Assembly (NCBI RefSeq): GCF_003352065.1 | Contig: NZ_CP025803.1 | Span: 806,001-870,000, forward strand | Source of the DNA: Sulfitobacter sp. SK011 | Lineage (GTDB): Bacteria > Pseudomonadota > Alphaproteobacteria > Rhodobacterales > Rhodobacteraceae | Direction: 5' to 3' | DNA length: 64,000 nucleotides | Part shown: positions 58,035 through 64,000 of the stretch, one piece after another | Layout: every line of letters begins with the position of its first letter | Numbering within the stretch: the first letter of the stretch is position 1 | Program-made: the position numbers and the translations under genes | Notes under the pieces: model-generated | Database searches by the model: none | What the model saw: only the letters and a program-made list of their open reading frames with translations | What the model was told of the DNA's origin: nothing

Positions 58035-59042
58035 ATGAGCAAAATAACAGCCCTCGATGTGGCCCAGAAAGCGGGCGTCAGCCGCTCGGCGGTCAGCCGG
58101 GTCTTTACCCCCGGTGCATCGGTAAGCAAGACGACGGCGACCAAGGTGCGCACCGCCGCGCGCGAACTTGGGTATCGCCCAAATGTCTTGGCGCGCAGCC
58201 TGATTACCGGGCGCAGCCGGATCATTGGGTTGGTCGTCGCGTATCTTGAAAACCAGTTTTATCCCGAAGCGATCGAAAGGCTGTCAAAGTCGCTTCAGGA
58301 ACGGGGGTATCACGTGCTGGTCTTCATGGCCTCAAACGACAGCGAGGCAACCCAAAAGGTGATTGACGAGCTGCTCGATTATCAGGTCGACGGGATCATC
58401 GCCGCATCGGTTGGCATGTCCAATGACCTCACCCGGCGGTGTGAAGAGGCGGGCATTCCCATCGTGCTCTTTAACCGCGACCAATACGATGACCGTTTGT
58501 CCAGCGTGACCTCTGACAACATGGCCGGGGGCCGCAAGCTGGCGGCGTTTCTGGCAGCGGGCGGGCATCAACGCATCGGGCATATTGCCGGATGGGAAGG
58601 GGCCTCAACCCAGATTGACCGTGAGGCGGGGTTCAAGGCCGGGTTGATGGATGCGGGCCTCAAACTGGTGGCGCGCGAGGTCGGCAATTTCAACTTTGAA
58701 CAGGCCAAATCAGCAGCGCGCGAGATGTTTGACCGCGACGACCACCCCGATGCGGTTTTTGTGGCCAATGATCATATGGCCTTTGCGGTGATGGATGTGC
58801 TGCGGTTTGAACTGGGCCTGTCCATTCCGGGCGATGTGTCTGTGGTGGGCTATGATGACGTCAGCCTTGCCGCCTGGCCAAGCTATGATCTGACCACAGT
58901 GCGCCAGCCCGCGAACCGCATGGTGGCAGAAACGGTCGATATTCTGATGACCCGTATAGATGACACAGACACGCCTGCGCGCCGCATCACCATCGACGGA
59001 CCGCTGATCATGCGCGGCTCTGCGCGCAAACCAAAAGGATAA
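58035..59042 (+). CDS. LacI-family transcriptional regulator
   Basis: The 335-residue product has the LacI N-terminal helix-turn-helix and hinge (ITALDVAQKAGVSRSAVSRV, then KVRTAARELGYRPNVLARSL) followed by a periplasmic-binding-protein-like effector domain with GIIAASVGMSNDLTRRCEEA and VSVVGYDDVSLAAWPSYDLT. It lies inside the operon it probably controls. The only LacI-type palindrome I found is the 22-bp one at 49357-49378 before the ABC ATPase gene. The effector is presumably the imported compound or a product of it. Confidence 0.95.
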   Translation: MSKITALDVAQKAGVSRSAVSRVFTPGASVSKTTATKVRTAARELGYRPNVLARSLITGRSRIIGLVVAYLENQFYPEAIERLSKSLQERGYHVLVFMASNDSEATQKVIDELLDYQVDGIIAASVGMSNDLTRRCEEAGIPIVLFNRDQYDDRLSSVTSDNMAGGRKLAAFLAAGGHQRIGHIAGWEGASTQIDREAGFKAGLMDAGLKLVAREVGNFNFEQAKSAAREMFDRDDHPDAVFVANDHMAFAVMDVLRFELGLSIPGDVSVVGYDDVSLAAWPSYDLTTVRQPANRMVAETVDILMTRIDDTDTPARRITIDGPLIMRGSARKPKG

Positions 59043-59046
59043 CCCC

Positions 59047-60015
59047 ATGCAAGGTTTCGACCCCAAGTTCAAAGATTTCCCCGATTACATCATCGGCATC
59101 ACAAAAGAGATTTGGGAAGACCGCGGCATCGCCACGCTGCACCAATACTACAGCGACGATATTGTTGTCCGCTCACCGGGGTCCGTGGTGATTGGCAATC
59201 AAAAAGTTATTGGTGCGACCATGGCAACATTGGCCGAATTCCCTGATCGTACATTGCTGGGCGAAGATGTGATCTGGTCCGGGACGCCGGAACAGGGGAT
59301 GCTGTCCTCGCACCGCTTGCTGTCGACGGCGACGCATCTGAATGACGGGATGTATGGCAAGGCGACGGGCAAGCCGCTGGTGTACCGGATCATGGCCGAC
59401 TGCCATGCGATCAACAATCAGATCAACGATGAATGGCTGATCCGCGACCAGGGCGCGATTGTGCGCCAGATGGGCTGGGACCCGAAACAATACGCCGCTG
59501 ATCTCATTGAACGCGAAGGCGGGCCAGAGACCTGTATCAAACCGCTGACCCCCGCCATTGATCAACCGGGGCCTTACAAGGGGCGCGGCAATGACAATGA
59601 ATGGGGCGCAAAATACGCCGATATCCTGACCCGCCTCATGGGGGCCGATATGGCGCTGATCCCGCATGAATACGACCGCGCTGTGCAAACCGAATACCCC
59701 GGCGGCGCAACGTGCCACAGCCATGGGTCGGTTGATGCCTTCTGGATGGGGCTGCGCGCGTCCTTTCCCGATGCAGAGTTTAAGATTGACCATGTGATTG
59801 GACGCGATGACCCGCTGATGCCGCCCCGTGCTGCAGTGCGGTGGTCGCTGACCGGCAAGCACGATGGCTGGGGTGCTTTTGGCACGCCCACCGGGGCAGA
59901 TGTCTATGTCCTTGGTATCTGCCATGTGGAGTTCGGCCCATGGGGCATCCGCCGTGAATATGCGATTTATGATGAAGCGATGGTCTGGAAACAGATACTC
60001 TTACAGACCGGATGA
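59047..60015 (+). CDS. SnoaL/NTF2-like protein 3 (two domains)
   Basis: The 322-residue product again looks like two NTF2/SnoaL-type units: the first (about 10-150) with IIGITKEIWEDRGIATLHQY and VVRSPGSVVIGNQKVIGATM, the second (about 185-320) with ATCHSHGSVDAFWMGLRASF, FKIDHVIGRDDPLMPPRAAV and WGIRREYAIYDEAMVWKQIL. The sequence is distant from proteins 1 and 2, so it is not a recent duplicate. It starts four bases after the lacI stop with an AAGGATAA ribosome site. No catalytic assignment is possible. Confidence 0.83.
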   Translation: MQGFDPKFKDFPDYIIGITKEIWEDRGIATLHQYYSDDIVVRSPGSVVIGNQKVIGATMATLAEFPDRTLLGEDVIWSGTPEQGMLSSHRLLSTATHLNDGMYGKATGKPLVYRIMADCHAINNQINDEWLIRDQGAIVRQMGWDPKQYAADLIEREGGPETCIKPLTPAIDQPGPYKGRGNDNEWGAKYADILTRLMGADMALIPHEYDRAVQTEYPGGATCHSHGSVDAFWMGLRASFPDAEFKIDHVIGRDDPLMPPRAAVRWSLTGKHDGWGAFGTPTGADVYVLGICHVEFGPWGIRREYAIYDEAMVWKQILLQTG

Positions 60016-60089
60016 GGGACTTTCCCATACACATAAGCGATCTCAAACCTGCCACCGCAGACCGACCCCAGCATCTAAGGAATAAAAAA

Positions 60090-61055
60090 ATGACCCCTGC
60101 TGAAATGGAAAAACGCATCGTGCGCTACGGCGATCTGCAACCGTGCAAGACGGCCTTTATTGACGCCCATACACCTGGCAGTGACCAAAAGGAAAACTTC
60201 ACAATCATCGGCGGCGGCGTCTCAGAAAGCCCCGATCAGCACGTGCACATAAACCTGCCCCATGGGTTCAACATCGGGGCCGCAGGCCAGCCCCCGCATT
60301 GCCGCAACTCACTGCACAGCCACCGCACGGCAGAGGTATTTTTTGTTTTGTCCGGCCGCTGGCGTTTTTTCTGGGGCCGATGGGGCGACGCGGGCGAGGT
60401 GATCCTGAACGAGGGCGATATCTTTAACATTCCCACGGGGATTTTCCGGGGCTTTCAGAACGTTGGCACGGATTACGGAATGATTATGGCGATCCTTGGC
60501 GGCGACGATGCGGGCGGCGGTGTGATCTGGGCACCGCAGGTGATTGAGGACGCAAAGGATCACGGGCTGGTTCTGGGCGAGAACGGCAAACTTTATGACA
60601 CGAAAAAGGGCGCGGCCCTGCCGGATGGCGTTGGCCCGATGCCCGTTTTGACCCAGGAAGCGTTGAAATTCTATCCAGAACCCACAGGCATGCAGGTCGT
60701 TGGCGGCTATGTGCGCCGTTATCTGGATATGGCAGCGATAGGTCGCGATGGCCCCGTCAAGGTGATTGGCGAAAATGGCATCATTCGCGACAAGCCGGGG
60801 TTCGAGGTTGATTTGATCACCCGGCAAAGTGCCACGGACAGCAAACACAGCCATGACAAGCCATCGGTCCTGATGCCGGTGTTTGGCCATTGGCGCGTGG
60901 AATGGGATGGTGGGGTGGCGACACTTGCCCCGGGTGACACCATGTCGGTGCCCGAAAATCTTGCGCATGCCGCTGTGCCATCGATGACAGGCGAAGCGGC
61001 GCTTTATCATGTGGTGGCGACTGGTGATCCTGCGGGGCTGACGTGGAATGGCTAG
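60090..61055 (+). CDS. Two-cupin (gentisate-dioxygenase-like) protein
   Basis: The 321-residue protein has two cupin domains. The N-terminal one has His76, His78 and Glu82 (LHSHRTAEVFFVLSGRWRF), but the usual fourth ligand in the PTGIFRGFQN motif is Arg. The C-terminal one has His253 and His255 (KHSHDKPSVLMPVFG) and His293 in PENLAHAAVP, with no Glu, giving a three-histidine set like that of gentisate-type and thiol dioxygenases. An oxidative C-C cleavage is therefore possible, but in known gentisate dioxygenases the active site is in the first domain. The ATG at 60090 follows TAAGGA. Confidence 0.85.
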   Translation: MTPAEMEKRIVRYGDLQPCKTAFIDAHTPGSDQKENFTIIGGGVSESPDQHVHINLPHGFNIGAAGQPPHCRNSLHSHRTAEVFFVLSGRWRFFWGRWGDAGEVILNEGDIFNIPTGIFRGFQNVGTDYGMIMAILGGDDAGGGVIWAPQVIEDAKDHGLVLGENGKLYDTKKGAALPDGVGPMPVLTQEALKFYPEPTGMQVVGGYVRRYLDMAAIGRDGPVKVIGENGIIRDKPGFEVDLITRQSATDSKHSHDKPSVLMPVFGHWRVEWDGGVATLAPGDTMSVPENLAHAAVPSMTGEAALYHVVATGDPAGLTWNG

Positions 61056-62025
61056 GATGGGCGCAGGTCTCTTTGCGCTTTTGTGGGCGCTTTGCGCGGC
61101 TCCGCTGGCGGCGCAGAACTGGAATGCTGATGTAAGCGATGATGGCGGCTATGCTGGTGGATTTGTTATCTACCCCGGTCTGGGCATGGGGTTTAACTGT
61201 GCCGCGCGGTCCGTCCAGAACAAGCCACTGATGGAGACGATGTGGTTTGAATCGACGGTCGCGCCGCCCTATCAGTTTCAGATCACCTTTGACCAAAACC
61301 TGGTGCCCAGCGACCGTCCGCAGCGGTCCGATATCGTCATGTTTGTCGATCAGACCGGATACCGCCTTCCCGCAATGGAGTGGAACGAACTGGACGGTGA
61401 ATGGCAGGTCAACCTGTCCATGACGGACGCGTCAATCCGCGCGCTTCAGACAGTCACCCGATTGGTTTTGCAGGTTGGCTCCCAAGCGGCATGGGACATC
61501 CCCGTCACGGGTTTGGGCCCCGCGCTGGAACAGGCGCGCCAACATTGTGCGGCAACCTGGCTTGCAACTGGCAATCCCGCACCATCGGGATTTGGATCGA
61601 TCACAGCAGCAGCCAATCCCCCGGTGCCACAGCCGCAGCCCGGTATGTTTGAACTTCCAACGCAGGTGCAGGCCTATGCCAACCAGCAATGCAATGGCCA
61701 GGCGGCGATTGCACCGGACGCCCTGCAAGCAGGCGATCTTGATCGTGACGGCGTGCCGGATGTCGTCATGAATTGGCGCGATGTGCTCTGCCCCGGTGAG
61801 ACGCTGAGTGGCTTTTGCGGTGCTGCGAATTGTTCAATCCACGTGTTTTTGTCGTCACGGGGGTACGCCAACCCTTGGGCCATGCTGGGCACAGGCGTTG
61901 GCATTGTAGCCCACCGCAGCGGTGCCTTGGCCTTGGACATCGGCGGAACATTCAGTGTCTGCGGGCAGGGCGCTTGCGATACACCATGGATTTGGACAGG
62001 CTCTGAATTCGAGCAGGTTCCATGA
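61048..62025 (+). CDS. Secreted protein of unknown function within the operon
   Basis: I do not recognise this protein of about 325 residues. It has a signal peptide (ARMGAGLFALLWALCAAPLAAQ), a conserved-looking N-terminal part with GGFVIYPGLGMGFNCAARS, a proline-rich spacer near residue 195 and a C-terminal part with an EF-hand-like LQAGDLDRDGVPDVVMNW followed by several cysteines (LCPGETLSGFCGAANCSIHV and CGQGACD). It probably acts in the periplasm. The ATG at 61048 overlaps the cupin stop; the ATG at 61057 is an alternative. The place between two cytoplasmic catabolic genes is odd. Confidence 0.78.
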   Translation: MARMGAGLFALLWALCAAPLAAQNWNADVSDDGGYAGGFVIYPGLGMGFNCAARSVQNKPLMETMWFESTVAPPYQFQITFDQNLVPSDRPQRSDIVMFVDQTGYRLPAMEWNELDGEWQVNLSMTDASIRALQTVTRLVLQVGSQAAWDIPVTGLGPALEQARQHCAATWLATGNPAPSGFGSITAAANPPVPQPQPGMFELPTQVQAYANQQCNGQAAIAPDALQAGDLDRDGVPDVVMNWRDVLCPGETLSGFCGAANCSIHVFLSSRGYANPWAMLGTGVGIVAHRSGALALDIGGTFSVCGQGACDTPWIWTGSEFEQVP

Positions 62026-62044
62026 GATCAACAAAGGAAATCAG

Positions 62045-63172
62045 ATGACCATCAAAACCACCCACGTCGGATCATTACCCCGCACTCAGGAGGTGGTCGA
62101 TTTTATCTTTGCCCGCGAAAACAACACACCCTACGATCAGGCCGCCTTTGACGCCTGCATGACAGCCGCAGTGTCCGACACGGTTGCCAAGCAGGTCGCC
62201 GCGGGCGTGGACATTGTGAGCGACGGCGAGACCTCGAAAATCAGTTATGCCACCTATGTCAAAGACCGCTACACTGGCTTCTCCGGCGACAGCCCGCGCA
62301 ATGCGCCTGCGGATCTAAAGCAGTTTCCCAGTTTTCTCAAACGCCTGGCCGAGGATGGCGGCACACCAAAATATGCGCGCCCGATGTGCACCGGTGACGT
62401 GACATCCAAAGGGCAGGGCGAACTGCAAAAAGACATTTCCAACCTTAAGGCTGCCATGGCCACACATGGCGCTGCCCGTGGGTTTATGAATGCAGCCTCC
62501 CCCGGCGTGATCTCTTTGTTTCTGCAAAACGACCACTACAAGACCCGCGATGCCTATCTTGCTGCGCTTGCTGATGCGATGAAGGATGAATACGAAACCA
62601 TCGTTGCGGCGGGTCTGGACCTGCAACTGGATTGCCCCGACCTCGCGCTGTCACGGCACATGCTGTTCAATGATCTCACCGATGCGGAATTCCTCAAGAT
62701 CGCCGGGTCTCATGTTGAGGCCCTGAACCACGCCTTGCAGAATGTGCCACAAGACAAGGTCCGCATTCACATTTGCTGGGGCAATTATGAGGGGCCGCAC
62801 GTGTGTGACATCGGTATGGAAAAGGTCTTTGATACGCTGATGTTGACCAAGTCACGGTATGTCCTGTTCGAGACATCAAACCCGCGTCATGCCCACGAAT
62901 GGACGGTGTTCCGCGACCGCAAAGCTGACATTCCGGATGACAAGATCCTGGTGCCGGGCGTCGTGGACACAACGACGAATTTTGTTGAACATCCACAGCT
63001 TGTCGCACAGCGGATTGAACGCTTTACCGATATCGTGGGCCATGACCGTGTCATTGCAGGCAGCGATTGCGGCTTTGGCACCTTTGCGGGTTTTGGGGCG
63101 GTGGACCCTGAAATAGCCTTTGCAAAGCTGGGGGCCTTGGCCGAAGGGGCGGCAATCGCGGGGTCAAACTGA
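62045..63172 (+). CDS. Stand-alone MetE catalytic-domain protein
   Basis: The 375-residue product matches only the C-terminal catalytic half of cobalamin-independent methionine synthase. The four zinc ligands of MetE are present: His242 and Cys244 in VRIHICWGNYE, Glu276 in LFETSNPR, and Cys342 in AGSDCGFGTF. The N-terminal folate-binding half is absent, as in core-MetE proteins and the related epoxyalkane:coenzyme M transferase. The enzyme should activate a thiol on zinc and transfer a methyl or alkyl group. Its place in a catabolic operon argues for removal of a group from the imported compound rather than methionine synthesis. The ribosome site is AAAGGAAA. Confidence 0.9.
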   Translation: MTIKTTHVGSLPRTQEVVDFIFARENNTPYDQAAFDACMTAAVSDTVAKQVAAGVDIVSDGETSKISYATYVKDRYTGFSGDSPRNAPADLKQFPSFLKRLAEDGGTPKYARPMCTGDVTSKGQGELQKDISNLKAAMATHGAARGFMNAASPGVISLFLQNDHYKTRDAYLAALADAMKDEYETIVAAGLDLQLDCPDLALSRHMLFNDLTDAEFLKIAGSHVEALNHALQNVPQDKVRIHICWGNYEGPHVCDIGMEKVFDTLMLTKSRYVLFETSNPRHAHEWTVFRDRKADIPDDKILVPGVVDTTTNFVEHPQLVAQRIERFTDIVGHDRVIAGSDCGFGTFAGFGAVDPEIAFAKLGALAEGAAIAGSN

Positions 63173-63864
63173 TGGATGATGCACTTTATGATCTGCTGAA
63201 ACGGGTGGATACGCCCACAGTCTGCAACGCCATTGAGGTCGCGCAAGGCAAACGCGGGTTTGACGATTTCACCCGTGGCACGATGCAGTGTTCGGCACCG
63301 GGGCAGGCAATGGTCGGCTATGCCCGCACCGCCCGCATTCAGGCGGTCAACCCGCCGTCCGAGGCACCAGAAGTGATCAAGGCGCGCCGCATGGCCTATT
63401 ATAAATATATGGCCGAGGGTCCGCGCCCCGGCGTCGCCGTGGTGCAGGACATGGATGTGCCAAACGCCATTGGGGCCTATTGGGGTGAGATCAACACAAA
63501 TGTGCACAAGGCTTTTGGTCTGAACGGCGCGCTGACCGATGGGGTGATGCGCGACTTGGGCGATCTGCCAGACGGCTTTACCGTGGTTGCAGGCTCCATC
63601 GGGCCAAGCCACGGCTTTGTGCATGTGGTGGATTTTGACCACCCCGTCGACATTCAGGGCATGAAGGTCGCTCCCGGTGCCTTGGTGCACGCCGACCGCC
63701 ATGGTGCCGTGGTGATCCCGGATGATGTAATGCCGCGTCTTGAGGCCGCCATCGCGCAGCTTTTCAAATCGGAAAAAGTCGTACTGGATGCTGTCAAAGA
63801 CAAACAGATAGATTTTGCCGGATTCGAGGCTGCTTGGGCCGCATTCGAGGCATCAAGGACCTGA
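63172..63864 (+). CDS. RraA-family aldolase-like protein
   Basis: The 230-residue protein belongs to the RraA fold, which includes 4-hydroxy-4-methyl-2-oxoglutarate and 4-carboxy-4-hydroxy-2-oxoadipate aldolases. It has the aldolase-type motif GLNGALTDGVMRDLGDL, where Arg and Asp bind substrate and metal in known enzymes, and VHADRHGAVVIPDDV. A retro-aldol or decarboxylation step yielding pyruvate or oxaloacetate is plausible as the last step of the pathway; an RNase E regulator role is unlikely in this context. Its ATG overlaps the stop of the MetE-type gene by one base (TGATG), so the two are tightly coupled. Confidence 0.9.
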   Translation: MDDALYDLLKRVDTPTVCNAIEVAQGKRGFDDFTRGTMQCSAPGQAMVGYARTARIQAVNPPSEAPEVIKARRMAYYKYMAEGPRPGVAVVQDMDVPNAIGAYWGEINTNVHKAFGLNGALTDGVMRDLGDLPDGFTVVAGSIGPSHGFVHVVDFDHPVDIQGMKVAPGALVHADRHGAVVIPDDVMPRLEAAIAQLFKSEKVVLDAVKDKQIDFAGFEAAWAAFEASRT

Positions 63865-63882
63865 GCGCAAACGCCAGGTCGG

Positions 63883-64000
63883 CTACTCCCGTGCTGCAGG
63901 CGCGCCGCCTTCGAAGCTGTTGCCGTTCACATAGTCACACGGGGCTTCCTGCATTTCCAGATGCAAATGATCGCCGGTCAGCGGATTTGCCCGCGCCAGT
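63883..64000 (-). CDS. C-terminal end of a minus-strand gene, cut by the window edge
   Basis: The minus strand reads open from the window edge to a stop at 63883-63885, giving LARANPLTGDHLHLEMQEAP as the first visible residues and ending FEGGAPAARE. Only 38 codons are visible. The LTGDHLHLEM stretch is reminiscent of the histidine-containing end of M23-type peptidases, but this is too short to name the family. It converges on the RraA-type gene, so the operon ends at 63864. Confidence 0.5.
   Translation of the reverse strand, partial: LARANPLTGDHLHLEMQEAPCDYVNGNSFEGGAPAARE

Overview
The window looks like ordinary chromosome from a marine alphaproteobacterium of the Rhodobacteraceae (Roseobacter group). 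This rests on gene content and protein style: a fused NADP-malic enzyme/phosphotransacetylase, a fused E1 alpha-beta 2-oxoacid dehydrogenase, Hint-domain and SPOR-domain proteins typical of the group, many beta-oxidation paralogues, and high-GC codon use. The species cannot be named from the sequence. No rRNA, tRNA, CRISPR array, transposase or prophage gene was recognised.

Layout. 0.1-9.7 kb: carB, an alpha/beta hydrolase, a small membrane protein, a VOC protein, then a TetR-pspA-yiaA stress locus with three matching palindromes, a cupin, glyA and nadK. 9.8-15.3 kb: a CsbD-type protein, prpE, a MipA-type porin and maeB. 15.4-19.2 kb: a pyrimidine nucleoside salvage cluster (cdd, deoA, deoB, upp). 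19.2-25.1 kb: a SPOR protein, an M48-like protein with a broken HEXXH site, a fatty acyl-CoA ligase, a DMT transporter and a sulfotransferase. 25.2-27.1 kb: a Hint-domain protein followed by a decayed stretch holding remnants of a methyltransferase and a HAD hydrolase. 27.1-36 kb: a beta-oxidation block (fadJ, a small coupled gene, fadA, a GST, two acyl-CoA dehydrogenases, two MerR regulators). 36-45 kb: two thioesterases and a MATE exporter, arsC-like/pyrD/DUF952, a secreted 5'-nucleotidase, an MFS transporter, a YedK/HMCES protein and a secreted cupredoxin-like protein. 44.7-49.2 kb: a LysR regulator divergent from glutaryl-CoA dehydrogenase and a fused E1 enzyme.

The most interesting part is 49.3-63.9 kb. 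It is a same-strand run of a sugar-type ABC importer (ATPase, binding protein, two unusual permeases), three SnoaL/NTF2-like proteins carrying about five such domains, a HisD-family dehydrogenase, an SDR, a LacI regulator, a two-cupin protein, a secreted protein of unknown role, a stand-alone MetE catalytic domain with all four zinc ligands, and an RraA-type aldolase-like protein. A perfect 22-bp palindrome with a central CG lies just upstream of the first gene and is the obvious candidate operator for the LacI protein. I read this as a substrate-inducible catabolic operon for an unidentified, probably methylated or alkylated, small molecule. No gene gives the substrate away, and the usual companions of known HisD-type pathways (histidine biosynthesis, or sulfolactate genes for dihydroxypropanesulfonate) are absent here.

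Other sequence-level signals include two dispersed inverted-repeat families, candidate operators next to the LysR, MerR and TetR genes, and strong hairpins flanking the binding-protein gene.
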